Virus record (IMG/VR): IMGVR_UViG_3300041997_000014
Span: 1 to 55,788 of that record
Strand: one strand, 5' to 3'
From: a virus
Length of the DNA stretch: 55,788 bases
The position numbers were made by a program, and so were the translations under genes. Below the pieces are notes generated by a model. That model was not told where the DNA came from. It saw only the letters and a program-made list of their open reading frames with translations, and did not search any database. Of this stretch, positions 1-7,426 are shown piece after piece (the first letter of the stretch is position 1; each line of letters begins with the position of its first letter).

Positions 1-127
1 GTGGGATGGCGCGGACCTGACCGACATCACCCGGGTGGCGTACACGTTCTGGAGCGTGGCCGACATGACCGACGCGCTGACCAGCACGGCGCTCGGGGCA
101 TCGTACGGCGACCTGCGATCGCGGCTT
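1..127. repeat. Terminal overlap, first copy
   Basis: These 127 bases are identical to positions 55662-55788. An exact overlap whose length equals a common assembler k-mer (127), with a gene running through it in frame, is what a circular contig looks like. It is most simply an assembly overlap and not a biological terminal repeat. The unit genome is therefore about 55,661 bp. Confidence 0.95.
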
Positions 128-1507
128 GAGGCCGGCGAGTCGCTCATCATGGACGCGGAGCTGCAGGCGATTGCCGGGCTCACGTCGGCAGCCAACAAGG
201 GCATCCAGTTCACCGGCGCCGGCACCGCCGCGACCTTTGACCTGACGGCCGCCGGCAAGGCGCTGCTGGACGATGCCGACGCCGCGGCGCAACGCACGAC
301 GCTGGGGCTCGGCACGGCGGCGACGCTCGCGAGCGACACCGACATCACGCTCGCGGCCGACAGCGACACCGTCGTCGCAACCCAGAAGGCGACCAAGGCG
401 TATGTCGATGCACAGTTCGCTAGCGTCGGCACTGGGGATGTCGTTGGCCCCGCTTCTGCCGTCGATGAGAACTTTGTCTTCTTCGACGGTACCAGCGGAA
501 AAGACATCAAGGACAGCGGGCTTTCGTTCGACACCGACGACACCCTGGCGGCGGACAGTGACCTGGTGATCCCGAGCCAGAAAGCGGTGAAGGCCTACGT
601 CGATGCTTCGCTGACGTCTTCTGCTTCGCGGTGGAAGGATTCTGTCCGAGTCGCCACGACAGCCTCCGGCTCGATCGGCGGCGACTACGAGGACGGCGAC
701 ACGGTGGACGGGGTCGTGTTGGCCACCGGCGATCGCATCCTCATCAAGGACCTCGCCGGCATCGCTGCACCGAACAACGGCATCCGCGTCGTCGCAGCCT
801 CTGGCACGCCCTCAAGGGCCAGCGACTGCAACCACGGCGACGAGGTGTTAGACATGCTGGTCGTGGTGCGCGAGGGCGCGATCAACGGCGGCACCATCTG
901 GCACTGCACGACGCCAGGGCCGATCACGATCGACTCCACCGACCTGGAGTTTGAGCAAGTCGGCAGCCCCCCTTCGGGTGGGACCGCTGGAAAGCACGCG
1001 ATCTACATCGCCGCCGGCTCCATGCTCCCGAGCGCCACCGGCGGATGCGCCGCGTTGGCAGCCATTGCCTCCGCGGCGAATCAGCCAGACATCACGACGC
1101 TGAATTTCGACGCCACAACGCAGGAATACGCGCAGTTCAGCATCGCCATGCCGAAAGCATGGAACGAGAGCACGTTGAGCTTCAAGGCGCACTGGTCGCA
1201 CCCGGCCACCACGACCAACTTCGGTGTGGTGTGGGACCTGCAGGCTGTCGCGGTGGGCGACGACGACGCCATCGCAGTCGCGTTCGGCACCGCACAGACC
1301 TCGACCGACACCGGCGGCACGACGAACGACCTTTACACGTCCCCCGAGTCGTCGGCCATCACGGTGTCGGGCACTCCGGCCGCCGAGGACATGGTGTTCT
1401 TCCGCGTCTCGCGAGTGACCGGCAACGGCTCGGACACGATGGCCGTCGATGCCCGCCTGCACGGGATCACGCTCTACATCACAACCGACGCGGAGAACGA
1501 CGCGTGA
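1..1507 (+). CDS. Tail fibre / receptor-binding protein, 3' part (gene starts at 55261)
   Basis: This is the C-terminal part of a 635-residue protein that starts at 55261 and crosses the circular junction: 401 bases before it plus 1507 after it make 636 codons in frame. Two copies of a tail-fibre motif of the form LAADSD-VV-QKA-KAYVDA lie near residues 250 and 315, preceded by [12 protein letters not shown], a signature of phage fibre shafts. The C-terminal quarter is a Ser/Thr/Ala-rich beta domain of the kind that ends many siphovirus structural proteins. A GTG at position 35 could mimic a start but is internal. The stop overlaps the ATG of the lectin-like gene at 1507, so the two are probably translated together. 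Fibre role is well supported; the receptor is unknown. Confidence 0.85.
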   Translation, partial: WDGADLTDITRVAYTFWSVADMTDALTSTALGASYGDLRSRLEAGESLIMDAELQAIAGLTSAANKGIQFTGAGTAATFDLTAAGKALLDDADAAAQRTTLGLGTAATLASDTDITLAADSDTVVATQKATKAYVDAQFASVGTGDVVGPASAVDENFVFFDGTSGKDIKDSGLSFDTDDTLAADSDLVIPSQKAVKAYVDASLTSSASRWKDSVRVATTASGSIGGDYEDGDTVDGVVLATGDRILIKDLAGIAAPNNGIRVVAASGTPSRASDCNHGDEVLDMLVVVREGAINGGTIWHCTTPGPITIDSTDLEFEQVGSPPSGGTAGKHAIYIAAGSMLPSATGGCAALAAIASAANQPDITTLNFDATTQEYAQFSIAMPKAWNESTLSFKAHWSHPATTTNFGVVWDLQAVAVGDDDAIAVAFGTAQTSTDTGGTTNDLYTSPESSAITVSGTPAAEDMVFFRVSRVTGNGSDTMAVDARLHGITLYITTDAENDA

Positions 1508-2460
1508 TGCTCGACACCGACGCCCCCGCGGGCTACCAGCGCGCGCCCAGCGGCCTCCTGCTGCCAGAGCGCACCCGGCGCCGGCCGCAGCGCGCGATGC
1601 TGCACCAGTTCCAGCAGGGCCAGTTCGGGCGCTCGCAGCGGTCCGTGTCTTCTGCCAACGCCGACGCCTACAACATCTACACGAATTTGCTCGCATGGTG
1701 GGGATTCGAGCAGAACAACTCAGACACCTATTGGGACGACCTGCACACCAATAACCATGATCTGACACTCGCCAATGGCGCGGCCACGTCAGCCAGAAGC
1801 GGCACGTCTGGAATATCTGGCCGGCGGACCTTCAACACAACACCAGGCTCTGCGCTAACAGCAACCAATCACTGTTCGTACATTCTGCGAGCAAATACTG
1901 CGTTCGATTTCGGTGACGTTGATTTCTCAATCATGTTTTGGTTTAAGTCCATTAGTGCGGACTTGCTGAACAACCGCGACTCTATTGGAATAGGTCGGTA
2001 TTACTCCACTGGCGCAGGCCAGCGCAATTATGCGTTTGTAAACACCAAAAGAGCCGGCGTCGATAGCTACGGGTTCATTGTTAGAAACGCGGCCGACAGC
2101 GCGAGCACGGATCTACTTCATCCGTCGATTACCCCTGACACACTTGGTGATACCCACCCATGGGCGCAGGTTGTCTGTGTTCACGACTCAGTAAACGATG
2201 AGTTGCGGCTGTATATCAACAATGTTAAGACCAGCGTCTCTCACTCCGGCGGCGTATATAGCGGCGGCAATCAAAACTTCTGCCTTGGCAATGCGATGCA
2301 TAGTGACACCACCATTATCAGCTATGGTGAGACTTGGTCATTTCAGATGGACGAAACCTGCGTGGCAACGCGCGCGTTTACTGATGCAGACGTCGCTTAT
2401 CTCTACAACGCCGGTGCAGGCAAGTCCTATGCGGCCGTCAAGGCAGACGCCGGATTCTGA
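1507..2460 (+). CDS. Tail-associated LamG/concanavalin A-like lectin-domain protein
   Basis: The protein has 317 residues and its ATG overlaps the stop of the tail fibre gene. The first 45-50 residues are Arg/Pro/Gln-rich and coded in the GC-rich style of the phage. From about residue 55 a LamG/ConA-like jelly roll is recognisable: LLAWWGFE, DFSIMFWFK, WAQVVCVHD, LRLYINNVK, and a closing FTDADVAYLYNAG helix typical of phage LamG proteins. This domain is coded with much lower GC (near 50 per cent, many A/T third positions) than the rest of the genome, which suggests recent acquisition. Position next to the fibre suggests glycan binding at the host surface. Fold confidence is good; ligand unknown. 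Confidence 0.75.
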   Translation: MLDTDAPAGYQRAPSGLLLPERTRRRPQRAMLHQFQQGQFGRSQRSVSSANADAYNIYTNLLAWWGFEQNNSDTYWDDLHTNNHDLTLANGAATSARSGTSGISGRRTFNTTPGSALTATNHCSYILRANTAFDFGDVDFSIMFWFKSISADLLNNRDSIGIGRYYSTGAGQRNYAFVNTKRAGVDSYGFIVRNAADSASTDLLHPSITPDTLGDTHPWAQVVCVHDSVNDELRLYINNVKTSVSHSGGVYSGGNQNFCLGNAMHSDTTIISYGETWSFQMDETCVATRAFTDADVAYLYNAGAGKSYAAVKADAGF

Positions 2461-2490
2461 TTCTCAACCGTCCCAGAAAGGACAAACACC

Positions 2491-2802
2491 ATGACCACCG
2501 TCACCGTAACCACCGCCTTCGGCTCGCAGCAGTTTCCCGCTGGCACGCCGCCCGTCGCGAAGATCCGCTACACGCTGCAGAAGAGCAGCGACGGCGGCGT
2601 GAACTGGGCAGGCTACGGCTCGGCGATCGACGTGGCGCCGGGTCTCGATGGCGTGTTCAGCGTCCCTGACGGGATGTATCGCGCCTCTGCGCAGGCGATG
2701 AGCACGGGCGCATTCCTCGGCACAGCGGTGGTGTCTGATCCATTCACTATCAACACCGCGGTCACGCTCAACGTACCGATCAGCGTCATGGTGGCAATGT
2801 GA
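2491..2802 (+). CDS. Small tail-region protein, beta-rich, unknown function
   Basis: This 103-residue protein has a good Shine-Dalgarno (AGAAAGGA) 10 bases before its ATG. It is beta-rich, with a central segment (GVFSVPDGMYRASAQAMS) that resembles the last strands of Ig/FnIII-like phage domains, and it ends in short alternating hydrophobic strands. It lies between the receptor-binding genes and the lysis genes and so is probably a minor virion or fibre-associated protein. I do not recognise a named family. Confidence 0.6.
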   Translation: MTTVTVTTAFGSQQFPAGTPPVAKIRYTLQKSSDGGVNWAGYGSAIDVAPGLDGVFSVPDGMYRASAQAMSTGAFLGTAVVSDPFTINTAVTLNVPISVMVAM

Positions 2803-2864
2803 GCACGCCAATTCCGGTGAGTCGCAACGTGCCGGTGCGGGTCACCGTCACCGTCAATCGCTGA
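2799..2864 (+). CDS. Possible 21-residue microprotein overlapping the previous stop
   Basis: A GTG-started reading frame of 21 codons begins four bases before the end of the 2491-2802 gene (GTGA overlap), a coupling pattern used throughout this genome. The product would be basic and made of alternating Val/Thr strands (NVPVRVTVTVNR), echoing the NVPISV sequence at the end of the preceding protein. It could be a real coupled microprotein or a relic of a longer C-terminus. No own Shine-Dalgarno is needed if it is coupled. Low certainty. Confidence 0.25.
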   Translation: MSTPIPVSRNVPVRVTVTVNR

Positions 2865-2884
2865 CGAGCCCCGGGAGCCACCCG

Positions 2885-3160
2885 ATGTCCGACGCGCTGA
2901 AGCTCACGATGCTGACCTGGAACGGTCACGTCGGCATCGCCCGGCACGACGGCGTGTCGGTGGAATTCTCCATCTGGCCCGCGGCGGCGCTGCCTGGTGT
3001 GCGCCTGCACTCCATGCGCTACGTCCCCGGGCATCACGAGTTCGAAGTCATCGACGCCATCACCGGGCCGCGCCCGCTGACGCGCGACGAGAAGGCCAGC
3101 TGTTTCACCTTGCTGAAGGCCATGGTGGCCGCGGCACGCACTGCGCTGCTTGGCGCCTGA
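2885..3160 (+). CDS. Hypothetical protein, paralogue of the C-terminal domain encoded at 5761-6306
   Basis: This 91-residue protein follows GGGAGCCACCCG just before the ATG. It contains GVSVEF, a Met-rich middle and a C-terminal helix (KAMVAAARTAL). The same arrangement, with GVSVEL, GVTGLRRIDMLPG and a matching final Ala-rich helix, forms the C-terminal part of the protein at 5761-6306, so the two look like copies of one small domain. Function is unknown. It opens the accessory/lysis block downstream of the tail genes. Confidence 0.6.
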   Translation: MSDALKLTMLTWNGHVGIARHDGVSVEFSIWPAAALPGVRLHSMRYVPGHHEFEVIDAITGPRPLTRDEKASCFTLLKAMVAAARTALLGA

Positions 3161-3164
3161 CGCA

Positions 3165-3665
3165 ATGGGAACACCCGACATGACCCCCTCGCAGATGATG
3201 GCCGAACAGGCCGCCTCGTCCGTCCATCCGGCGGCTGCCGGCCTGGCTGGGAAGATGCTGATGCTGGGCCTGCCCGTCGTGGCGACGCTCATCGCGTGGT
3301 GGCTTGGCATGCGCTTGGTGCCGCCGAAGACCACGCAGGAGACGGTGAACCGCCTGTTGTCGTGCGCAGTGGCGAGCTTCGTTGTCGGGCTGCCGGTGCT
3401 GGTGCTGCTGCGCAAGCACGCGCCGTGGGTCTTCTCGAGCGCGCTCGAACTGGCGCAGGCCGCGCAGCTCGACCCCATCGTCGGCTTCTTCGCGGTGATC
3501 GGGTGCGTGCTGCTGCTGTGCTCGCTGCCCGGGCCCTGGATCATCGTGGCCTACGTGCGGTGGTTCGAGCGCCGCAAGGGCAAGGACCTGGGGCAGATGG
3601 CCGGCGACGCCGCGGTCGACGTGCGCCGCGTGGTGGTGCCATTCCAGAAGGGGCCCGAGCAATGA
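3165..3665 (+). CDS. Three-span membrane protein, putative holin
   Basis: The 166-residue protein has three hydrophobic segments (about residues 24-45, 60-82 and 110-135) separated by short charged loops, and a basic C-terminal tail. A multi-span small membrane protein directly before the lysozyme is the expected place for a holin, which would form inner-membrane lesions that time lysis. The start may instead be the ATG at 3180, which has GGGA nine bases upstream; the 3165 ATG lies four bases after the preceding stop. Holin function is inferred from topology and position only. Confidence 0.6.
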   Translation: MGTPDMTPSQMMAEQAASSVHPAAAGLAGKMLMLGLPVVATLIAWWLGMRLVPPKTTQETVNRLLSCAVASFVVGLPVLVLLRKHAPWVFSSALELAQAAQLDPIVGFFAVIGCVLLLCSLPGPWIIVAYVRWFERRKGKDLGQMAGDAAVDVRRVVVPFQKGPEQ

Positions 3666-3673
3666 AGCTGCTG

Positions 3674-4264
3674 TCAGGGCTTCACCGGGCGGCCGCTCGT
3701 GACCGTCTTCCACAGCGAGCCGTCGCGAATGCGGGTGATGATCTTGATGTCGACACCAGCCACCCGCGCAAGGACCGAAGGGCGAACGCCCTGGGCCAGT
3801 TGGCGACGAATCTCCCTCACCGCCGCGGCGGTCAGCTTTGCCTGATGGTGCGCTTCGCCGCGCCCATTCGGCAGCAGGCCGGATTCCCACTGATGCTGGG
3901 TGTTCCTGCCCAGGGTCACCCACTCCAAGTTTCTCGGCACGTTCCTCGTCTTGTCCCCGTCGATGTGGTTCACCGACAGGCTTTCGTCGAAGCCTGGGAC
4001 GAAGGCCTTGGCCACGAGGCGGTGGACGTACTCCTTGGTCCGCTTGCCGGCGTGCATCACGGCCACACGCAGGTAGCCGGTGCTGCGCTCCATGTGCTGG
4101 CAGACCAGCCGCTCCTTGCGCGTCGCGGTGAGCACAACACCAGGGGCAGCCGCCCTGCAGAACGTCGTGGTTTGAGCGGGTGCTTTCACCCGCCCGTGGT
4201 CAGAAACGATCCAGGTCAGGCCCTTCAATTCGACGCTGGCCCATCGCTCTATGTTTGTGCTCAT
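3674..4264 (-). CDS. NUMOD4-HNH homing endonuclease, inserted antisense in the lysis module
   Basis: The 196-residue protein is read from the opposite strand to every neighbour. Residues 6-28 match a NUMOD4 DNA-binding motif (ERWASVEL, WIVSDHGRVK). Residues 80-116 form an HNH_3-type nuclease core (YVHRLVAKAFVP, NHIDGDKTRN, NLEWVT), with H100 as probable catalytic His. The C-terminus (KLTAAAVREIRRQL to IKIITRIRDGSLW) is a helix-turn-helix of the kind following such nucleases. It fills the gap between holin and lysozyme and ends 27 bases before the lysozyme start. An upstream in-frame ATG at 4273 is an alternative start. It probably acts as a free-standing mobile endonuclease. Confidence 0.88.
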   Translation of the reverse strand: MSTNIERWASVELKGLTWIVSDHGRVKAPAQTTTFCRAAAPGVVLTATRKERLVCQHMERSTGYLRVAVMHAGKRTKEYVHRLVAKAFVPGFDESLSVNHIDGDKTRNVPRNLEWVTLGRNTQHQWESGLLPNGRGEAHHQAKLTAAAVREIRRQLAQGVRPSVLARVAGVDIKIITRIRDGSLWKTVTSGRPVKP

Positions 4265-4290
4265 GGTCCACATTCTATGGGGGCAAAGGC

Positions 4291-5082
4291 GTGAATCCGC
4301 AACTGCCAGACCTGGCCTTGCCGTGGCCCATTGGGCGCACCGCATTGGCCTTGATCGCCATTCGGGAGGGGTGTCACCTGACCGCGTACTTGTGCCCCGC
4401 CGGTCGATATACCTGCGGCTGGGGCCAGACCGGCCCCGACATCCACGAAGGCACGACGTGGACGCAGGAGTACGCCGACCAGCGGCTGCTGCAGACGCTG
4501 ACCGGCCTAGCCCGTGAAGTACGCGAGGCCTGCACGGTGGCGCCGAACCAGAACCAGCTCGGCGCCATGGTGTCCCTGGCCTACAACATAGGCATGGGCT
4601 GGAAGGGCACGAAGAAGCCCGCCGGCGCGAAGGATGGTTTCCGGCAGTCGACGGTGCTGCGCCAGCACAACGCGGGCAACTTCGACGCGGCGGCCGGCGC
4701 CTTCAAGCTGTGGAACAAGGCCGGCGGCAAGGTGCTGTCCGGGCTCACGTCGCGGCGCCTGGCCGAGGCCGCGCTCTACGCCCAGCCGCTGCGCGGCGCT
4801 GCGCCGGCGCCGATGCCGCAGGAGGTCGACGCCGAGTCGAAGCTCACCGCCAGCCCGATCGCGCAGGCCGGCGGCGCCACCGTTGCCACCGGCGCGATCA
4901 GCGTGTTCGGCGTGTTCGCTGACCAGGTAGCGGTGCTCAAGGGCTACGTCGCCACGGTCAAGGGCTTCATCGTCGACACGGTGGGCATTCCCGCCGATGC
5001 GGTGCTGCCGGTGCTGCTGATCGTGGCCGGCGGGGTCGTCATTTACTGGAGATGGCGTCAGCGCCAGGAAGGCTTCGCATGA
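4291..5082 (+). CDS. Endolysin, GH24 lysozyme with E-C-T triad and C-terminal membrane segment
   Basis: This 263-residue muramidase cleaves peptidoglycan during lysis. The active site is visible as IREGCHLTAYLCPAGRYTCG: E26, C35 and T41 have the same spacing as T4 lysozyme E11-D20-T26, with Cys in place of Asp as in the P1 lysozyme. Residues 1-175 cover the GH24 domain, ending in TSRRLAEAALYAQ. An Ala/Gly-rich linker leads to a hydrophobic segment (AVLPVLLIVAGGVVIY) at the extreme C-terminus followed by a basic tail, so the enzyme is probably tethered to the membrane. The GTG at 4291 is chosen because GGGGGCAAAGG precedes it; frames upstream overlap the antisense HNH gene. Confidence 0.9.
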   Translation: MNPQLPDLALPWPIGRTALALIAIREGCHLTAYLCPAGRYTCGWGQTGPDIHEGTTWTQEYADQRLLQTLTGLAREVREACTVAPNQNQLGAMVSLAYNIGMGWKGTKKPAGAKDGFRQSTVLRQHNAGNFDAAAGAFKLWNKAGGKVLSGLTSRRLAEAALYAQPLRGAAPAPMPQEVDAESKLTASPIAQAGGATVATGAISVFGVFADQVAVLKGYVATVKGFIVDTVGIPADAVLPVLLIVAGGVVIYWRWRQRQEGFA

Positions 5083-5282
5083 AAGCCGGCATCGTCATCG
5101 ACGACTGGAAGTTGTCCATCTTCGAGCGGCACTTCAAGCAGTCCGGCTACGCGTTCGAGAACGCCGGAAAGCTGACCACCGGCACGCTGCTGCTGAAGGT
5201 CGAGACCAGCAACCTCGAAGCGCTCAGTGTGGTCGTTAAGGCGGCCAACACCGAGGCCGCCATGACCGGGAAGCCGCAGTGA
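5079..5282 (+). CDS. Small lysis-module protein, unknown function
   Basis: The 67-residue product is coupled by ATGA overlap to the lysozyme and by another overlap to the spanin gene downstream. It has no signal peptide or membrane segment; WKLSIFERHFKQSGY looks like an amphipathic helix followed by a beta hairpin (TTGTLLLKVET). Proteins of this kind recur in lysis cassettes of betaproteobacterial phages, but I cannot assign a role. Confidence 0.65.
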   Translation: MKAGIVIDDWKLSIFERHFKQSGYAFENAGKLTTGTLLLKVETSNLEALSVVVKAANTEAAMTGKPQ

Positions 5283-5764
5283 TCGGCGCCGCCCTGGCCA
5301 TCGTCCGCGGCTTTCACCCGCTGGTGTGGGTGATCGTCGCGGCGCTGGCCTGGGGCACCTACCAGAAGGTGCGGGCCGAGCACCACGCGGCCGCGCGCGA
5401 GAAGGCTGCGGCGCAGACGGCGATCGAGCGCGAGGAGGCCTTGCATGCGTCGATCGCCACCACCCAGCGGCGCATCGCCGCGCAACAGAAGGCGCTTCAC
5501 CATGCGCAGGCTCAAACGACGGTGGCTCGTGCTGCTGCTTCCGCTGCTTCAGCTGCTGCTGATCGGCTGCAGCAGCGCATCGCGGCAGTCCAGGCCCGTG
5601 CCCGAAGCAGTGATCCCGCCGCTGCCGGCGCAAGCGCGACAGACCAGCTCGCCGACGCACTCGGCCGATGCGCAGGCGCGTATCGACAGCTGGCTGACAC
5701 CGCCGACCGCAGCGTCATCGCCGGCCGGGCCTGCGAAGCCGCCTACGACTCCCTGACGCGATGA
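5279..5764 (+). CDS. Rz: Rz-like i-spanin
   Basis: The 161-residue protein has one N-terminal membrane anchor (PLVWVIVAALAWG, residues 14-26), followed by a long Ala/Gln/Arg coiled coil (residues about 32-110) and a short C-terminal domain with two Cys. This is the standard inner-membrane spanin that, with Rz1, fuses the inner and outer membranes in the last step of lysis. A complete Rz1 gene is embedded in another frame (5502-5756). The GTG start overlaps the preceding stop. Confidence 0.88.
   Translation: MIGAALAIVRGFHPLVWVIVAALAWGTYQKVRAEHHAAAREKAAAQTAIEREEALHASIATTQRRIAAQQKALHHAQAQTTVARAAASAASAAADRLQQRIAAVQARARSSDPAAAGASATDQLADALGRCAGAYRQLADTADRSVIAGRACEAAYDSLTR
5502..5756 (+). CDS. Rz1: Rz1-like o-spanin lipoprotein nested within Rz
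   Basis: The 84-residue protein is encoded entirely inside Rz in a different frame. It starts with MRRLKRRW, a hydrophobic stretch and a lipobox LLIGCS with the acylated Cys at residue 23, and the mature part is Pro-rich (PVPEAVIPPLP), as expected of an outer-membrane o-spanin. The fully nested architecture is known from lambda and P2 relatives. The lipobox and proline content make this a confident call despite the lack of an obvious Shine-Dalgarno. Confidence 0.88.
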   Translation: MRRLKRRWLVLLLPLLQLLLIGCSSASRQSRPVPEAVIPPLPAQARQTSSPTHSADAQARIDSWLTPPTAASSPAGPAKPPTTP

Positions 5765-6306
5765 CCACCGCGCATGACGAGGCGGTCGCCGCCTTGCACC
5801 AGCTGCCCGACGGCGAGGCCGCCCGCATCCTGCAATGGGCGCTGGTCGAGCAGCGCTCGACGTGCGAGATCGCCAAGCTGCTGGGCATCAGCGAGATCGA
5901 CGCCGAGACGCGATACCAGCAGGCACTGATCGACCTGCAGACCCGGCGCCGCCAGGACGTGGACGGCATGCTGCTGGTGTGGGACGCACGCGAGGGCCGC
6001 GGCAAGGCCCGGTTCGGCGGCGTCTCGGTCGAGCTGGCGCACGCGCCGGACATCGGCGTCACCGGGCTGCGCCGCATCGACATGCTGCCCGGGCGCGTGG
6101 CCGAGTTGCGCGTGAGCGGCCAGGCCTCGCGCCTGGTGACCGTGGCAGAGCAGGCCCGCGCGCTCGCCTGGTTGCGCCACCTTGCCGCCACGGTGCGCGC
6201 CGCTGTGCGGCCGCTGCTGCTGAACCACGACATCCCGACGGTGACGGCACCCATGCCGCTCACCGACTGGCCGGCCCTCGAAGTCACCAACCGGAGAACC
6301 CCGTGA
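5761..6306 (+). CDS. Two-domain protein: sigma-region-4-like HTH plus small paralogous domain
   Basis: The 181-residue protein starts at an ATG overlapping the Rz stop. Residues 17-60 resemble a sigma70 region 4 / LuxR-type helix-turn-helix (RSTCEIAKLLGISEIDAETR), suggesting DNA or RNA-polymerase contact. Residues about 68-160 match the small domain encoded at 2885-3160. A DNA-binding protein at the end of the late operon is unusual; it could tune late or post-lysis expression. Function is inferred from the HTH alone. Confidence 0.6.
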   Translation: MTTAHDEAVAALHQLPDGEAARILQWALVEQRSTCEIAKLLGISEIDAETRYQQALIDLQTRRRQDVDGMLLVWDAREGRGKARFGGVSVELAHAPDIGVTGLRRIDMLPGRVAELRVSGQASRLVTVAEQARALAWLRHLAATVRAAVRPLLLNHDIPTVTAPMPLTDWPALEVTNRRTP

Positions 6307-6497
6307 AGACGAAGCGCACCCCCAAGGTCGAGACCTACAAGGACAGCGACGGCGAGTGGCGCACCCGCGTGCGCGCCAAGAACGGCCGCATCGTGCTGCC
6401 TCAGGAGTCGCACAAGGACAGCACGAAGGCCAAGCGCGCCATCCGTGCGGCGATCGCGGCCCTCACCGACCCCAGCCTGCGCTGGGTCGACCTCTGA
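6303..6497 (+). CDS. Small DUF1508/YegP-like protein
   Basis: The 64-residue protein begins at a GTG overlapping the preceding stop. The pattern YKDSDGEWRTRVRAKNGRI followed by an Ala-rich helix (KRAIRAAIAAL) fits a single YegP/DUF1508 unit, a small beta-hairpin fold of unknown function. It is probably co-translated with its neighbour. Confidence 0.55.
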   Translation: MKTKRTPKVETYKDSDGEWRTRVRAKNGRIVLPQESHKDSTKAKRAIRAAIAALTDPSLRWVDL

Positions 6498-6509
6498 CCG
6501 GAGCCAGCC

Positions 6510-6848
6510 ATGTCGATCAAGACCTCCACCAAGACCAAGTTGCTGATCGCCCTGGGCGCATGGGTCGTGCTGTACCTGCTGGCCACGGCGTTCAACCCCG
6601 CGAACCCGGCCGAGCCGCCGCGCATCCTCGGCACGGCCGACATGGCCGACGGCTCCACGCTCGTGTTCTACAACGACGCGGGCCCCACCTGCATCGGGCC
6701 GGCCAAGCGCGCCGAGCTCGTCGCGCTCGACGGCGCGCGCATCGGTGCCTGCTGGGTGCCTCGCCCGCAACACCTGGCTGTCGTCTTCTTCGATGGCGAC
6801 ATCGGTGCCGTGCCCGTCAGTGCGCTGAAGCCGCCCAAGGACGTCTGA
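6510..6848 (+). CDS. Membrane-anchored or exported hypothetical protein
   Basis: The 112-residue protein has a basic start (MSIKTSTKTK) and a hydrophobic segment (residues 11-26) that could be a signal anchor. The remainder is a small beta domain with two Cys (residues about 61 and 81) that could form a disulphide in the periplasm. The stop overlaps the next ATG. No family recognised; such post-lysis genes are often prophage cargo. Confidence 0.55.
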   Translation: MSIKTSTKTKLLIALGAWVVLYLLATAFNPANPAEPPRILGTADMADGSTLVFYNDAGPTCIGPAKRAELVALDGARIGACWVPRPQHLAVVFFDGDIGAVPVSALKPPKDV

Positions 6849-7156
6849 TGGACCGCGGCCCCAGCCGGAGCAACTGCCTGCTGTGGGCCGTGGCGTTTTG
6901 GTGGCGCCGCCACCGGAAAGGCTACGAAGGACATGTCACGCTGCGCAAATCACGCTGGGGCTACTTCCCCCACGTCTGCTACCTCGAGCACCGTCCTCGC
7001 ACCGGCACCATCAGGCTGGTCAGCTACAAGCCGCTTTCGCCGCGCAAGCGCCTGGTGCCGCCGCCGATCTTCCACGGCTTCAACGCCTGGGGCGACAATC
7101 CGCATGCGCAGCGCGACCCCCCGCCGGTATCGAACTGCAGCCCGCAGCGCGATTAG
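6848..7156 (+). CDS. Basic small protein of unknown function
   Basis: The 102-residue protein begins with SNCLLWAVAFWWRRHRKGY and continues with SRWGYFPHVCY and ISYKP-like segments rich in Arg, aromatic residues and Pro. This signature recurs in small uncharacterised proteins at the right end of betaproteobacterial phages and prophages. The N-terminal 15 residues are hydrophobic enough for membrane association. Function unknown. Confidence 0.55.
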   Translation: MDRGPSRSNCLLWAVAFWWRRHRKGYEGHVTLRKSRWGYFPHVCYLEHRPRTGTIRLVSYKPLSPRKRLVPPPIFHGFNAWGDNPHAQRDPPPVSNCSPQRD

Positions 7157-7280
7157 CACCACGCTGTTCGCGCTCGGCGTGCTCGTGGTCTACGGTGTGT
7201 TCGCGCTGGCAGGCGCGCTGGGCGCGGTGCTGACGGCGAGCCAGGCGCTTGGCGCGATCGGCAGCCCCGATCGAGGTTGA
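7104..7280 (+). CDS. Possible 58-residue single-span membrane protein
   Basis: A reading frame starting at an ATG inside the end of the previous gene encodes a basic N-terminus followed by a strongly hydrophobic stretch (TLFALGVLVVYGVFALAGAL) and a short tail. The membrane segment is coded downstream of the 7156 stop, in sequence otherwise unexplained. It is the last rightward gene before the attachment site. The start is uncertain. Confidence 0.45.
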   Translation: MRSATPRRYRTAARSAISTTLFALGVLVVYGVFALAGALGAVLTASQALGAIGSPDRG

Positions 7281-7384
7281 TCGTCAGGGCTATTGACGGG
7301 GCGATTTCAGGGGGTTGCCGGGGGTGCCAAGGGGTGCTCGCTTCGTGTTGATACCCCACTAAACCCCTGTCATTCCCCTCTGGT

Positions 7385-7412
7385 TTGGTTCGAGTCCAAT
7401 CGCGCCTACCAA
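7385..7412 (+). other. Putative attP core: 3' end of a tRNA gene (probably tRNA-Val, GAC)
   Basis: The 28 bases from TTGGTTCGAGTCC to TACCAA contain a T-loop (TTCGAGT), the 3' T-stem strand, the acceptor 3' strand (CGCGCCT), a discriminator A and an encoded CCA. No other part of a tRNA is present, so this is a phage copy of a tRNA 3' end. From memory it matches the Val-GAC tRNA of Burkholderiales. It lies 15 bases from the 3' end of the integrase gene, the classic layout for integration into a tRNA gene that restores the tRNA. Confidence 0.85.
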
Positions 7413-7426
7413 TGAGGGGGAATTGT

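Noticed and set aside
1-127. Direct terminal repeat as a biological packaging feature
   Set aside because: Length of exactly 127 and location inside a fibre gene rather than near terS point to an assembly overlap of a circular genome.
848-1768. Long minus-strand open frame of 306 codons, and many similar long frames opposite real genes
   Set aside because: GC-rich DNA leaves antisense frames open; this one is Arg/Ala/Gly-rich with no domain and lies opposite the fibre and lectin genes. The same applies to the long frames opposite 26-28 kb, 32-35 kb, 37-40 kb, 46-48 kb and 52-55 kb.
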